From Streptomyces sp. SID12488 (lineage in GTDB: Bacteria; Actinomycetota; Actinomycetes; Streptomycetales; Streptomycetaceae), in the NCBI RefSeq assembly GCF_010548275.1, contig NZ_JAAGLT010000022.1:1-64000 (forward strand): a DNA stretch of 64,000 bases. Direction: 5' to 3'. Both the position numbers and the translations under genes were made by a program. Position 1 is the stretch's first letter, and each line of letters begins with the position of its first letter. Of this stretch, positions 24,108 to 33,298 are shown piece after piece. The notes under the pieces were generated by a model, which worked only from the letters and a program-made list of their open reading frames with translations, had not been told where the DNA came from and made no database searches.

Positions 24108-25561
24108 AGGCCGTATTCCTTCCAGCGTCTGTCGACCTTCGCCGCCGTGTCCGGGTCCGACACGACCATCTCCGGCCAGCCGCCGTCCCGCGTGTACCCC
24201 TCCTCGGGCCACTTACGGGTCGCGTCGATGCCCGCCTTGCCGCCCCAGAACTGCTGGTAGGAGGCGTGGTCGAGGTGGTCGACGGGGCCTTCGACGACGG
24301 TCAGGTCACGGGCGTAGTCCGTGTTGCCGAGGGCGCGCCAGGCGACTTCGTGCAGGTCGTGGACGTCGCAGTCCGAGTCGACGACGATGATCAACTTGGT
24401 CAGGGACATCATGTGGGCGCCCCAGACCGCGTGCATCACCTTCTGCGCGTGTTTGGGGTACTTCTTGTCGATCGAGACAATCGCGCAGTTGTGGAAGCCG
24501 CCGGCCTCGGGGAGGTGGTAGTCCACGATGTCGGGAACGATGATCTTGAGGAGGGGGAGGAAGAACCTCTCCGTCGCCCGGCCCAGTGGGCCGTCCTCCG
24601 TCGGTGGCCTGCCCACGACGATCGACTGGAGCAGCGGGCGACGCCGCATCGTCACACAGTCGATCGTGAGCGCCGGGAAGGGCTCCTGCGGGGTGTAGAA
24701 GCCGGTGTGGTCACCGAAGGGGCCCTCGGGGAGCATCTCTCCGGGCTCCAGCCAGCCCTCCAGTACGACCTCCGCCTGCGCCGGCACCTGCAACGGCACC
24801 GTCTGACAGTCGACCATCTCGATCCGCTTGCCCGCGATGAACCCGGCGAACAGGTATTCGTCGATGTCACCGGGGAGCGGTGCCGTGGACGCGTAGGTGA
24901 CGGCGGGCGGGCAGCCGAACGCGATGGCGACCGGCAGCCGCTCGCCCTTGCGCGCCGCCACCTGGTAGTGGTTCCGGCTGTCCTTGTGGATCTGCCAGTG
25001 CATCCCGATCGTGCGCTTGTCGTGCCGCTGAAGGCGATAGAGACCCAGGTTGCGTACGCCGCTCTCCGGGTCCTTCGTGTGCGTCAGCCCCAGGTTGAAG
25101 AAGGAGCCGCCGTCCTCCGGCCAGGTGAAGAGCGCCGGAAGAAGGTCGAGGTCCACCTCGTCGCCCTTCAGGACGACCTCCTGGACCGGCGCGCCCGCCG
25201 ACTTCACCTTCTTCGGCGGTACGTGCGTCATCGCGCCGAGCTTGCCGAAGGCCTCCCGCACACCGACGAAGCCCTGCGGCAGCTCGGGCTTCAGCAGCCC
25301 GCCGATCCGGTCGCTGATGTCCGCGTACGACTTCAGCCCCAGCGACTTGAGCAGCCGCCGGTCGGTGCCGAACACGTTCATCGCCAGCGGCATCGCCGAC
25401 CCGCGCACGTTCTCGAAGAGCAGCGCGGGCCCGCCTGCCTTCTGCACACGGTCGACGATCTCCCCGACCTCCAGGTACGGGTCCACCTCGGCCTTGATGC
25501 GCTTGAGGTCACCCTCGCGCTCCAGCGCCCTGAGCAGGGAGCGAAGATCGTCGTAAGCCAT
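24104..25561 (-). CDS. UbiD-family prenyl-FMN-dependent decarboxylase (MqnL-like)
   Basis: 485 residues. The family blocks LRSLLRALEREGDLKRI, GGPALLFENVRG, LGLYRLQRHDKRTIGMHWQIHKDS, GEMLPEGPFGDHTGFYTP and CVMH-type (HAVWGAHMMSLTKLIIVVDSDCDVHD) are all present. It would decarboxylate the prenylated naphthoate in late menaquinone synthesis using the cofactor made by the UbiX-like enzyme. It heads a coupled pair with the UbiA-like gene; ATG at 25561. Confidence 0.91.
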   Translation of the reverse strand: MAYDDLRSLLRALEREGDLKRIKAEVDPYLEVGEIVDRVQKAGGPALLFENVRGSAMPLAMNVFGTDRRLLKSLGLKSYADISDRIGGLLKPELPQGFVGVREAFGKLGAMTHVPPKKVKSAGAPVQEVVLKGDEVDLDLLPALFTWPEDGGSFFNLGLTHTKDPESGVRNLGLYRLQRHDKRTIGMHWQIHKDSRNHYQVAARKGERLPVAIAFGCPPAVTYASTAPLPGDIDEYLFAGFIAGKRIEMVDCQTVPLQVPAQAEVVLEGWLEPGEMLPEGPFGDHTGFYTPQEPFPALTIDCVTMRRRPLLQSIVVGRPPTEDGPLGRATERFFLPLLKIIVPDIVDYHLPEAGGFHNCAIVSIDKKYPKHAQKVMHAVWGAHMMSLTKLIIVVDSDCDVHDLHEVAWRALGNTDYARDLTVVEGPVDHLDHASYQQFWGGKAGIDATRKWPEEGYTRDGGWPEMVVSDPDTAAKVDRRWKEYGL

Positions 25562-25658
25562 GCGTTCCAGTATCCGTTACGCACTACCCTGGACTGGTCA
25601 GCGGGGGCCGGACGCGACCGTCAGCGCGCCCGCACAGCAACTCAAGGGGACCGAATAC

Positions 25659-26063
25659 ATGCTGCGGGTGCTGTTGATCCTGGTGCCGCTCGCACTGAGC
25701 ATCTACGCGTTCATCGACTGCGTCACCACGCAGGAGAAGGACGTCCGCTTCATGCCCAAGCCCGTGTGGGCCATCCTGATCCTGCTGTTCCCGCTGGTCG
25801 GCTCCATCTCCTGGCTGATCATCGGCCGCGACCGTGCCACCTCCCAGCGCCTGGGCGCCTCGGGCGGCCAGTGGATCGCCCCGGATGACAACCCGGAGTT
25901 CCTGAAGTCCCTCAAGGACGAGAAGGCTGAGAAGACCGAGAAGGGCACGGCCGGGGAGCCGGTGCAGGACGACGACGCCCATCTGCGGGACTGGGAGGCC
26001 GACCTGCGCCGCCGCGAGGAGGAGCTGAAGCGCCGGGAGAGCGGCGAGGAGCCCAAGGAGTAG
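25659..26063 (+). CDS. PLDc_N-domain small membrane protein
   Basis: 134 residues. Two membrane segments (MLRVLLILVPLALSIYAFID and PKPVWAILILLFPLVGSISWLIIG) form the PLD-nuclease N-terminal (PLDc_N) module, with no catalytic HKD domain behind it. The C-terminal 70 residues are highly charged (Glu/Lys/Arg repeats such as RRREEELKRRE) and probably a coiled coil. Function is unknown; similar proteins sit next to ubiD in Streptomyces. AAGGGGA precedes the ATG at 25659. Confidence 0.85.
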   Translation: MLRVLLILVPLALSIYAFIDCVTTQEKDVRFMPKPVWAILILLFPLVGSISWLIIGRDRATSQRLGASGGQWIAPDDNPEFLKSLKDEKAEKTEKGTAGEPVQDDDAHLRDWEADLRRREEELKRRESGEEPKE

Positions 26064-26146
26064 TACAAGCTGTACGTCGCCGAGCCCCCCGAAGCGGACA
26101 ATGCGCCTCTGTGCCGGGCCTGGTGCGGCCCGGACACTTACCACGC

Positions 26147-27541
26147 ATGACGACTGCTCCGGCCAGTACTCCCGTGACCCCGACCCCCGATTACGGCGAC
26201 AAGGTCATCGCTGTGGAGACGGCGGGCGCGGAGCCCATTCCGGACGCCGAACGGCACGGCAGCCCGCTCCAGTTGCTGTGGACCTGGGCCTCCCCGAACA
26301 TCGAGTTCGCGACCGTCTACATCGGCGTGATCTCGGTCCTCTTCTTCGGCCTGGACTTCTGGCAGGCGTCCGCGGCCCTGCTGCTGGGCACCGCGCTCGG
26401 TTCGCTGACGCACGGGATCCTCTCCCTCGACGGCCCCCGGTTCGGCGTACCGCAGATGGTGATCGGCCGGTTCTCCTTCGGGTTCCGGGGAAATCTGCTG
26501 CCCGCCGGTGTGAACGCCCTTGTCTCGGGCGTCGGTTGGTTCGCCGTCAACAGTGTGAGCGCCGCTTTCGCGCTCAACACGCTGACCGATCTGCGTCCGC
26601 TCCCCTCCCTGCTGCTCGTGGTGGCGGCGGAGATCGTGATCGGCTTCATCGGCCACAACTTCGTGCACGCCTTCGAGAAGTACGCGTTTCCGGCGCTGGC
26701 GGTCGTGTTCCTGCTGGCCGGTGTCTGGACGTTCAAGGAGGCCGACCTGGGCGCGCCCGGCTCCGGCGGCGGCATCGGCGGCTTCCTGCTGGCCTTCAGC
26801 GCGGCCTGGGGGTACACGGCCGGCTGGAACCCGGCCGCCTCCGACTACTCCCGCTACCTCCCCCGTACGGCCGACCGCTTCCGCACCGCGCTCTACCCGG
26901 CCGTCGGCCTGTTCGTGTCCGTGTCCGTCGTGGCGCTGATCGGCGCGGCCTCGGCGACGATCGTCGCTCCCGAGGGCTCGACCCCGACGGCCGCCTTCAC
27001 GGGTCATCTCCCGGTCTGGCTCAGCGACTTGGTGCTCCTGGCGATCATCCTGGGCGCGGTCTCGGCGAACGCCCTGAACGTCTACTCCTCCGCGATGTCG
27101 GTCACGTCCCTCGGCTTCCGGCTGCCCGTGCGGCTGGGGCGCGGCGCGATCGTGGTGCTGTGCGGGCTCGCGGGTACGGCGGCAGCCTGGTCGTCGCTGG
27201 CGGACGCGGGGGCGGCCTACGAGGCGTTCCTGCTGGTGATCGCGTACTGGGTGGGGCCGTGGCTGGGGGTGGTGCTCGTGGAGCGGTGGCTTCAGGCGCG
27301 GACGCCGGTGGAGGCGCTGAGCGAGCGACTGTCCGACCGGAGCTTCGCCAACTGGCCCGGTATCGCTGCCTTGTTGACGGGCATCGTGGTGTCGGTGCCG
27401 CTCTTCTCGAACCAGGAGAAGTATGTGGGCTGGGTGCCGGAACAGTGGCCGTCCTTCGGTGACATCACCTGCCTGGTGGGGTTCGCGGTGAGCGCGGGGT
27501 TGTACGCGGGGCTCTACCGGGTGTTGCGGCGGGTCGCCTGA
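26147..27541 (+). CDS. NCS1-family nucleobase:cation symporter (cytosine/purine permease)
   Basis: 464 residues, about 12 hydrophobic helices. The N-terminal QLLWTWASPNIEFATVYIGVI and SLTHGILSLDGPRFGVPQMVIGRFSFGF match the purine-cytosine permease family; Gly-rich AWGYTAGWNPAASDYSRYLP is the conserved central loop with the Trp/Asn pocket. The substrate could be cytosine or a purine; a fungal-type cytosine deaminase lies 19 kb downstream but no co-transcription is implied. The ATG at 26147 is preceded by ACACTTA, so a leaderless start is possible. It is convergent with the next gene. Confidence 0.9.
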   Translation: MTTAPASTPVTPTPDYGDKVIAVETAGAEPIPDAERHGSPLQLLWTWASPNIEFATVYIGVISVLFFGLDFWQASAALLLGTALGSLTHGILSLDGPRFGVPQMVIGRFSFGFRGNLLPAGVNALVSGVGWFAVNSVSAAFALNTLTDLRPLPSLLLVVAAEIVIGFIGHNFVHAFEKYAFPALAVVFLLAGVWTFKEADLGAPGSGGGIGGFLLAFSAAWGYTAGWNPAASDYSRYLPRTADRFRTALYPAVGLFVSVSVVALIGAASATIVAPEGSTPTAAFTGHLPVWLSDLVLLAIILGAVSANALNVYSSAMSVTSLGFRLPVRLGRGAIVVLCGLAGTAAAWSSLADAGAAYEAFLLVIAYWVGPWLGVVLVERWLQARTPVEALSERLSDRSFANWPGIAALLTGIVVSVPLFSNQEKYVGWVPEQWPSFGDITCLVGFAVSAGLYAGLYRVLRRVA

Positions 27542-27718
27542 CCGGACCGACTGGACCGACCAGGGTGGCCGCCCAGGGCGACCGGCTCGCCGATCGGCCG
27601 GGCGCACATCCCCCACGCGCCCGGCACACATCAGTAAAGCGTCATGAGCACGTCATTTTTAGGCCAACAGTCGCCCCTCGGCAGCTCAGGAACAGGCGGG
27701 TTCGGCGGGTCGGACAGG

Positions 27719-29512
27719 TCAGGCGCCGCTCAGCATCGGCAGTGCCGACAGGTGCTCCTCCGGAACGTCGAAGGCCTCGGTCAGAGTGCTGAGGTGCGGG
27801 GCGAGCCGGGTCGTGAGGGTGTGCAGGGCCTCCGGCAGGGCGCGCACCTGGTCGGCGGTGAGTGCCTGTTCGGCGAGCAGCAGACCACTGCGGGCGCTGA
27901 CCTGCCGGAGGAGGAACAGCGCGCTCAGGTCCTCCAGGACCGCGTGCGTGATCGGGTCGGACATGCGGGCGCAGGCGGCGAGTAAGGCGTCGGCGGCCTG
28001 GCCCACCGTGTACGCCTCCACGAGGTTGAGGGCGGCGTCGGACGCGTTGTTCCAGCGGCCGAGGGCGTCGCCGCCGTCGTTGTCGCGCCGCAGATCGCGA
28101 CGGGCGGCGAGGTGCCAGTAGCGCTCGGCGGTGGTGAGGGCGCGGCGCAGCAGTCCCGGGTCGGTCAACGGCTCGTCGCCGGTGGGCCGGACGGGCTCCG
28201 CCGCCAGGTCGTGTCCGAAGATCATCTCGGCGCCGGCCTTGCACCAGATCGCCACGTTGTCGCCCTCGGCGGTGATCGCGCCGTCGATGTCTCCGGCCAT
28301 GGCGGCGATCCCGTTCACGGGGAACAGCCCCCGGGCGCCGCACCGCTCCCGGCTCTCGGTCGCGATCTCGCGGGCCCGCCAGGTGACCCACCCCTTGGTG
28401 ACGGCGACCAGCCGCTCGGCGTCCGCGCGGTCCTCGGGCGTGTGGGTGACCCATCGTTCGGTGGCCGCGCGGTGCAGGAAGGTCATGGCGTAGGCAGTGG
28501 CGGTGTGGTCGAGGAGGCGGGTGTGGTGGGTGCGGTGGGTGGCGAGCGGGACGCGCTGTCCGGCGACCGGCCCGGATATGTGCCGGGTGTACGAGTACCG
28601 GACGGCGATCGCGAGTGCCGTCCGGGCCACCCCGAGCCCGCTGGCGCTCATGCACAGCTTGCCCGCCGTGACGCGGCTGATGGCGTGGATGAACCGCTTG
28701 CGCGGACTGCCGACGGAGCTGACGAGGCTTCCGTCGGGCAGGAGTTGCCCGTGGGCGCCCTGGATGAGGGCGGTGCGGGGCAGCCGTACGTTGTCGAAGT
28801 TCGTGGCGCAGTGGTCCACCGACGCGCCGACGCGCTCGGGCAGCAGGGTGACGGTGATGCCGGGCAGGGTGCCGTACTCGTCGCTCAGCGGGGTGAGGAA
28901 GAGGAAGGCGCCCAGGTACTTGTCGTCGACGATCAGCCGGGCGGCGACCACCGCGGTCTTGGGGCCGCCCGCGGAGCTGGTGTTGGGCATGTACTTCTGC
29001 GCCCCGGGGTGCGGGGTGTGCAGGACGAACTCGTCGCGCTCCCTGTCGTACCGGGCGACGGTCTCCAGCGCCGGTACGTCGTTGCCGTGCGCGCGCTCGG
29101 TGCACAGGAACGTCCCTATGCGGGACATGGAGGTGAAGTCCGTCAACTCACGTGACGGGGAGACCTGGTCGTCGAGGAGGCTGCCGAGGAAGAGGTTGTA
29201 GTGAATACCGGCCACGGTGACGGTGGGACCGTCCATGGGGCAGGTCCACTCGTGCAACGCCGCCAGTCCGCGCGGGTCGTTGGCGAAGTGCTCGGGCGAC
29301 GGAACCTGTTCGTTGAGGGATCTCAGCCGCTTGTAGGCGAGCCGCCATCGTTGCTGGGTCCCCAGTCCGGGCCGGTACCGGAACAGCTCGTCCGAGACCG
29401 CTTTGCGCCAGCGGCCGTGAAGCTCGTTTCCGTCCGCGCCGTCGCTGAAGAGCAGACCGGTGATGGCGGCTTGATCAAGGACTGGATGGGGCGTGCGCGT
29501 CTCGGTGGTCAT
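27719..29512 (-). CDS. Acyl-CoA oxidase/dehydrogenase-family flavoprotein
   Basis: 597 residues. The N-terminal all-alpha domain, the beta domain (TPHPGAQKYMPNTSSAGGPKTAVVAARLIV, similar to the FAD/NADPH-type oxidase motif PSLTSTKWWPGGLG region) and the C-terminal helices with ITAEGDNVAIW (the catalytic-Glu EGDN motif of acyl-CoA oxidases) place it in the ACX family. It would oxidise acyl-CoA to 2-enoyl-CoA with oxygen as acceptor. It stands alone without beta-oxidation genes, so it may serve a specialised pathway. The start at 29512 fits homology but has no clear ribosome site; an in-frame ATG at 29536 is the alternative. Confidence 0.85.
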   Translation of the reverse strand: MTTETRTPHPVLDQAAITGLLFSDGADGNELHGRWRKAVSDELFRYRPGLGTQQRWRLAYKRLRSLNEQVPSPEHFANDPRGLAALHEWTCPMDGPTVTVAGIHYNLFLGSLLDDQVSPSRELTDFTSMSRIGTFLCTERAHGNDVPALETVARYDRERDEFVLHTPHPGAQKYMPNTSSAGGPKTAVVAARLIVDDKYLGAFLFLTPLSDEYGTLPGITVTLLPERVGASVDHCATNFDNVRLPRTALIQGAHGQLLPDGSLVSSVGSPRKRFIHAISRVTAGKLCMSASGLGVARTALAIAVRYSYTRHISGPVAGQRVPLATHRTHHTRLLDHTATAYAMTFLHRAATERWVTHTPEDRADAERLVAVTKGWVTWRAREIATESRERCGARGLFPVNGIAAMAGDIDGAITAEGDNVAIWCKAGAEMIFGHDLAAEPVRPTGDEPLTDPGLLRRALTTAERYWHLAARRDLRRDNDGGDALGRWNNASDAALNLVEAYTVGQAADALLAACARMSDPITHAVLEDLSALFLLRQVSARSGLLLAEQALTADQVRALPEALHTLTTRLAPHLSTLTEAFDVPEEHLSALPMLSGA

Positions 29513-29802
29513 GGTGATCGGGATGCCCATTGTCATTGGGCGATCAACCAATAGTGACCAGGAGCACTTAAGAATCCGCCAATACACAGAATTAACAGAC
29601 ATGAATCGGCCGAAGTGCGACAGCGGCGATTCAGGCGACTTCGAACACTTAATCGACCCCGACGGGACGCCCGGAGCCGACCAACCGGAATCCGGATCGG
29701 GCCGTCTTCCTCGTAACGCTTCCTCGTAACGCTTTTCGTGTCCCGGCCCAAGAACGTGTGAAGGGCGAGTGACGCTACGAACAGGACGCGAAGGAGACGC
29801 CA

Positions 29803-30441
29803 GTGGACGGTGCGGAGCCGGAAGGGTTACGGGGTGGACCAGCCGATGCCGTGCGGGACCCGGAGCTGTTCGAGGCGTTCTACCGGCGTCATGTCGACGC
29901 GGTGATGCGCTTCGTGGCCCGGCGCGTCGACGACCCCCACACGGCGGCCGACCTGACGGCCGAGATCTTCCTCGCCGTGCTCGACTCGGCCCACACCTAC
30001 CGGCCGCGCCTGGGCAGCGAGACGGCCTGGCTGTACGGAATCGCGCGCAACGTCGTGTCGTCGGAGCGCCGCCGGGTCGCCCGCGAGGCCGAGCGCGACC
30101 GGCGCTTCTCCGGGCGACGGCTGCTGGAGCCCGACGACATAGTCCGCATCGAGGACAAGCTCGACGCGGAGAGCCCCGGCCGGCGCGCCCTGGCCGCTCT
30201 CGACCGGCTGCCCGAGGGCGAGCGGGCCGTCCTGGAGCTGATCGTGGTGGACCAGCTCACGATCCCCGAGGCGGCAGCCGCGCTGGGCATCCGCCAGGTC
30301 ACGGCCCGGGTCCGACTCCACCGGGCACGCAAGGCGCTGCGCGGCGAGGCCAACTCCGGGGCGAACTCCGAGGCGGCTCCCAAGGCTGTGGGGACACCGC
30401 CGGACACATCACTTCTGTACGCCAGGAGGGGCGAGGTATGA
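29803..30441 (+). CDS. ECF-type RNA polymerase sigma factor
   Basis: 212 residues. Region 2 (LFEAFYRRHVDAVMRFVARRVDDPHTAADLTAEIFLAVL, with WLYGIARNVV) and region 4 (ALDRLPEGERAVLELIVVDQLTIPEAAAALGIRQVTARVRLHRARKAL) are clear. It lacks extra C-terminal domains, so it is a conventional group-4 sigma. GTG at 29803 with AAGGAGA upstream. Its stop overlaps the ATG of the next gene (ATGA), so the sigma and that membrane protein are coupled, the usual layout of a sigma with its anti-sigma. Confidence 0.93.
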   Translation: MDGAEPEGLRGGPADAVRDPELFEAFYRRHVDAVMRFVARRVDDPHTAADLTAEIFLAVLDSAHTYRPRLGSETAWLYGIARNVVSSERRRVAREAERDRRFSGRRLLEPDDIVRIEDKLDAESPGRRALAALDRLPEGERAVLELIVVDQLTIPEAAAALGIRQVTARVRLHRARKALRGEANSGANSEAAPKAVGTPPDTSLLYARRGEV

Positions 30442-31082
30442 GCACGAGGACGACGTCGTTCGAGGACCGGCTCCTGGTAGAGCTGAAGCGGGAGATAGAG
30501 CTGCGCGAGTGCCTGTCGACAGAGGCCGACACGGGCGGGCGCGGGACGAGCACTTCCGTACGACGCCTGCTCACTCCCCGCCGGATCTCCCTCGCCGCAG
30601 CGGCCTGCGCGGTGGCCGGCCTCGCCGCGGTGGTCGTACCGGGTACACCGGCCGACTCAACGCCGTACGCGGTGGAGAGCCACGGTGACGGCAGGGTCAC
30701 TGTCACCCTCAAGGTCGAGCGCATCGCCCTCCACGAACAATACGAACTCGCGGATGAGCTGCGCCCGAACGGCATCGTCGTGGACGTGGAGGTGCTTCCC
30801 CCCGGCTACTCCTGCAAGCCGTGGGGTAGTGCCGCAGTCCTTCAACTCGTGGAGGTCGGCAAGGACGACATCGCCACTGAACCCGTCTACGCCTGGAACG
30901 TGCCTGTCCGGGTCACCCTGAGCCGAGGCAACGTGCTGGTCTTCGAGAACAGCAAAGGCAGGGCCGAACCGCAGGCGGTGCACGCCTACGAAGTCGACCG
31001 CTACGAACTCGACGCCTCTGCGACCAGGGCCGAGTCCGAGGCCCGGTCGAAGCCCTGCGTCCCCGTGAAGGCCAGCCCATGA
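30438..31082 (+). CDS. Single-pass membrane protein, possible anti-sigma factor
   Basis: 214 residues. A short cytoplasmic N-terminus (about 1-48, with an amphipathic RLLVELKREIELRECL helix) precedes one membrane segment at about 50-69 (ISLAAAACAVAGLAAVVVPG). The external domain is a beta-rich region with two Cys (YSCKPW and KPCVPV) and no recognised family. There is no classical zinc-binding ZAS motif (H-x3-C-x2-C). Position, topology and translational coupling to the ECF sigma suggest it regulates it, but this is inference. Confidence 0.7.
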   Translation: MSTRTTSFEDRLLVELKREIELRECLSTEADTGGRGTSTSVRRLLTPRRISLAAAACAVAGLAAVVVPGTPADSTPYAVESHGDGRVTVTLKVERIALHEQYELADELRPNGIVVDVEVLPPGYSCKPWGSAAVLQLVEVGKDDIATEPVYAWNVPVRVTLSRGNVLVFENSKGRAEPQAVHAYEVDRYELDASATRAESEARSKPCVPVKASP

Positions 31083-32449
31083 CCGGCCCCCCGAACGCCT
31101 CGGCGGAGCGTACGGGCCGACCTGGCCGACTGGGCTGGCTCGACGCCCTGCGCGGCATCGCGGCCCTCGTCGTCGTGTTCGACCACTCCTCGTACTCCTT
31201 CCTCCCGGAGTTCCGGCGGGAGTTGATGCCCGAGTTCAACACCAGCCGGTTCGGCATCATGGTGTTCTTCCTGGTGAGCGGGTACATCATCCCGGCGTCG
31301 CTGGAACGCCGGGGCTGCGTGCGGACGTTCTGGATCGGGCGGGTGTTCCGCATCTACCCCCTGTGCGTGGCTGCCGTCGCCGCGCTCCTCGCCCTCGGCC
31401 TGCTGGGCGTCGCGGAGCCACGCGCAGACCTCGGCACCGTCACCACCGCCGTCGCCCATCTCACCCTGTTCCAGGAGCTGTTGGGCACCCCCAGCATCCT
31501 CCTCGTCCTGTGGACGCTCTCCTACGAGATGGCGTTCTACCTCCTCGTTGTCGCCCTCTTCACGATCCGCCGCCACGAACGCTCGGCGCCGGTCGCCGTC
31601 ACCCTGGCCGTGCTCGCCGCCGCGAGCGTGGCGGCCGGGGTCACGCTCCCGCCCTCCGCACTGTCCGACGCTGTCGGCACCGGCCGCCTGGTCGCCCTCA
31701 CCGCGATCGCCCTGACGACCGCCATCTGCTGCACGAGCGCCGGACCGCCCCGCCTGCGTGTGTTCGGGGGTGTGGCGGCCGGGGCTCTGGCGCTCGTGCT
31801 GGTCCTCTTCAACGGCACGGTCCCGGTGTGGGAGGGCCTGGTGATCCTGGCCGTGATGTTCCTCGGCACGGTCGTGCACCGGGCCGAGCACGGCCGGAGC
31901 AGCTGGCGGTACGCCGCCTGCACATCCGCCGTGGTCGTCGCCTGCGCTGTCGGGAGCGCGTACGGGTACGGCGACGGGGACCACTTCACTCGGCGCGCCT
32001 GGATCACGGCGTTCCTGCTGGCCGTACTCACCTTCGGCACCGGACTGGCGCTGCGCGACCGCCGCGTGCCGCGCGTGCTCATCGCCCTGGGGACGATCAG
32101 CTACTCGGTCTACCTGCTGCATCCGGTGCTGCTGACGGTGAGTGACGGCACGATCGGCCGGTGGCGACAGGACAGTCCCCTACTCGAAGTGGCCTTCTTC
32201 GCGGTGCTGTTGCCGCTGTGCGTGCTGACCTACCGCTGCGTCGAGGCGCCGGGACAAGCGTGGGGGCGGAGGCTGGCGCGGCGGCGCCCGAACAGACCGG
32301 GTGCGAGCAGTCCGGGTGCCGATGGCGATCGAATACGCTGGCGCGTGACGGTACGCGAACTCCGCCTCAACCCCGGCGAGCCGCACCTGACGGACAGCGC
32401 CCTGCCCGGCGCGCACGTGGTGAACTACTCTCACTGGCACGGTAGTTGA
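31079..32449 (+). CDS. Acyltransferase_3-family membrane O-acyltransferase
   Basis: 456 residues with about ten membrane helices. Motifs LDALRGIAALVVVFDHSSY (conserved His of the family), VFFLVSGYIIPASLERR (the F-F-x-x-S-G-Y-I block) and WTLSYEMAFYLLV are typical of peptidoglycan or polysaccharide O-acetyl transferases. It starts at ATG 31079, overlapping the previous stop (ATGA), so it is the third gene of a coupled operon. The extra C-terminal tail of about 75 residues past the last helix (from about RRPNRPGASSPG) is not part of the family. The likely role is acylating an envelope glycan under control of the sigma factor. Confidence 0.88.
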   Translation: MTGPPNASAERTGRPGRLGWLDALRGIAALVVVFDHSSYSFLPEFRRELMPEFNTSRFGIMVFFLVSGYIIPASLERRGCVRTFWIGRVFRIYPLCVAAVAALLALGLLGVAEPRADLGTVTTAVAHLTLFQELLGTPSILLVLWTLSYEMAFYLLVVALFTIRRHERSAPVAVTLAVLAAASVAAGVTLPPSALSDAVGTGRLVALTAIALTTAICCTSAGPPRLRVFGGVAAGALALVLVLFNGTVPVWEGLVILAVMFLGTVVHRAEHGRSSWRYAACTSAVVVACAVGSAYGYGDGDHFTRRAWITAFLLAVLTFGTGLALRDRRVPRVLIALGTISYSVYLLHPVLLTVSDGTIGRWRQDSPLLEVAFFAVLLPLCVLTYRCVEAPGQAWGRRLARRRPNRPGASSPGADGDRIRWRVTVRELRLNPGEPHLTDSALPGAHVVNYSHWHGS

Positions 32450-32468
32450 CCGCCAGGAGGAGTGCAGG

Positions 32469-33272
32469 GTGACGCAGGACCAGGTCCGTATCGAGGGCAT
32501 CGACACCAGTAGGCCGCACCCTGCCCGGATCTACGACTACCTGCTGGGCGGCAAGGACAACTACGAGGTGGACCAGCAGGCCGGCGATGCGCTCGCCGCC
32601 GCGGCGCCCGAGGTGCGGATCGGTCTGCGGGCCAACCGCGCGTTCATGCGGCGCGCGGTGCGGCACGTGGTCGGCAGCGGCGTACGTCAGATCCTCGACA
32701 TCGGCACCGGGCTACCCACCTCACCCAACGTGCACGAGGTCGGCCAGGAGCTGGTGCCGGAGGTGCGAGTCGCGTACGTCGACAACGACCCGATCGTGAA
32801 GGCGCACGCCGATGCGCTGCTGAGCCGGAGCGGCGGCGGGACCAGCACCGTGCTCGCCGATCTGCGCGACCCGCGTGCCGTCCTGGATCACCCCGACGTC
32901 CGCCGGGTCATCGACTTCGACGAGCCGGTCGCCCTGCTCCTGGCCGCCGTCGTCCACTTCCTGGCCGACGCGGAGAAACCCGGGGAGATCGTCGCCACCC
33001 TGCGCGACGCGCTGCCGACCGGAAGCTTCCTGGTCCTCTCGCACGCCACGGGCGACTTCGCGGACCGCACCGACGCCCAGGCCGAGTACAGCAGGAAGGC
33101 CACCGCCACCCTGAACCTGCGCACCCGCGCCGAGGTGGAGCGCTTCTTCGACGGCTTCGAACTGCTCGAACCGGGCCTGACCCAGGTCCCGTTCTGGCAC
33201 CCGGACGGCCCGGCGCCGGAGCGGTCCGAGGAGATCGGTATCTACGGGGGTGTGGCCCGCAAGACCGGTTGA
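32469..33272 (+). CDS. SAM-dependent methyltransferase, SAV2177/DUF574 family
   Basis: 267 residues. The signature IDTSRPHPARIYDYLLGGKDNYEVD opens the protein, followed by QILDIGTGLPTSPNVHEV and VAYVDNDPIVKAHADALL, hallmarks of the actinobacterial DUF574 methyltransferases, which occur in many copies per Streptomyces genome. Substrates are unknown. A GTG at 32469 is preceded by GGAGTGCAGG. It follows the acyltransferase closely, but whether it belongs to that operon is unclear. Confidence 0.93.
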   Translation: MTQDQVRIEGIDTSRPHPARIYDYLLGGKDNYEVDQQAGDALAAAAPEVRIGLRANRAFMRRAVRHVVGSGVRQILDIGTGLPTSPNVHEVGQELVPEVRVAYVDNDPIVKAHADALLSRSGGGTSTVLADLRDPRAVLDHPDVRRVIDFDEPVALLLAAVVHFLADAEKPGEIVATLRDALPTGSFLVLSHATGDFADRTDAQAEYSRKATATLNLRTRAEVERFFDGFELLEPGLTQVPFWHPDGPAPERSEEIGIYGGVARKTG

Positions 33273-33298
33273 ACGCCCACCCAGCGTGGACGGAGGCA

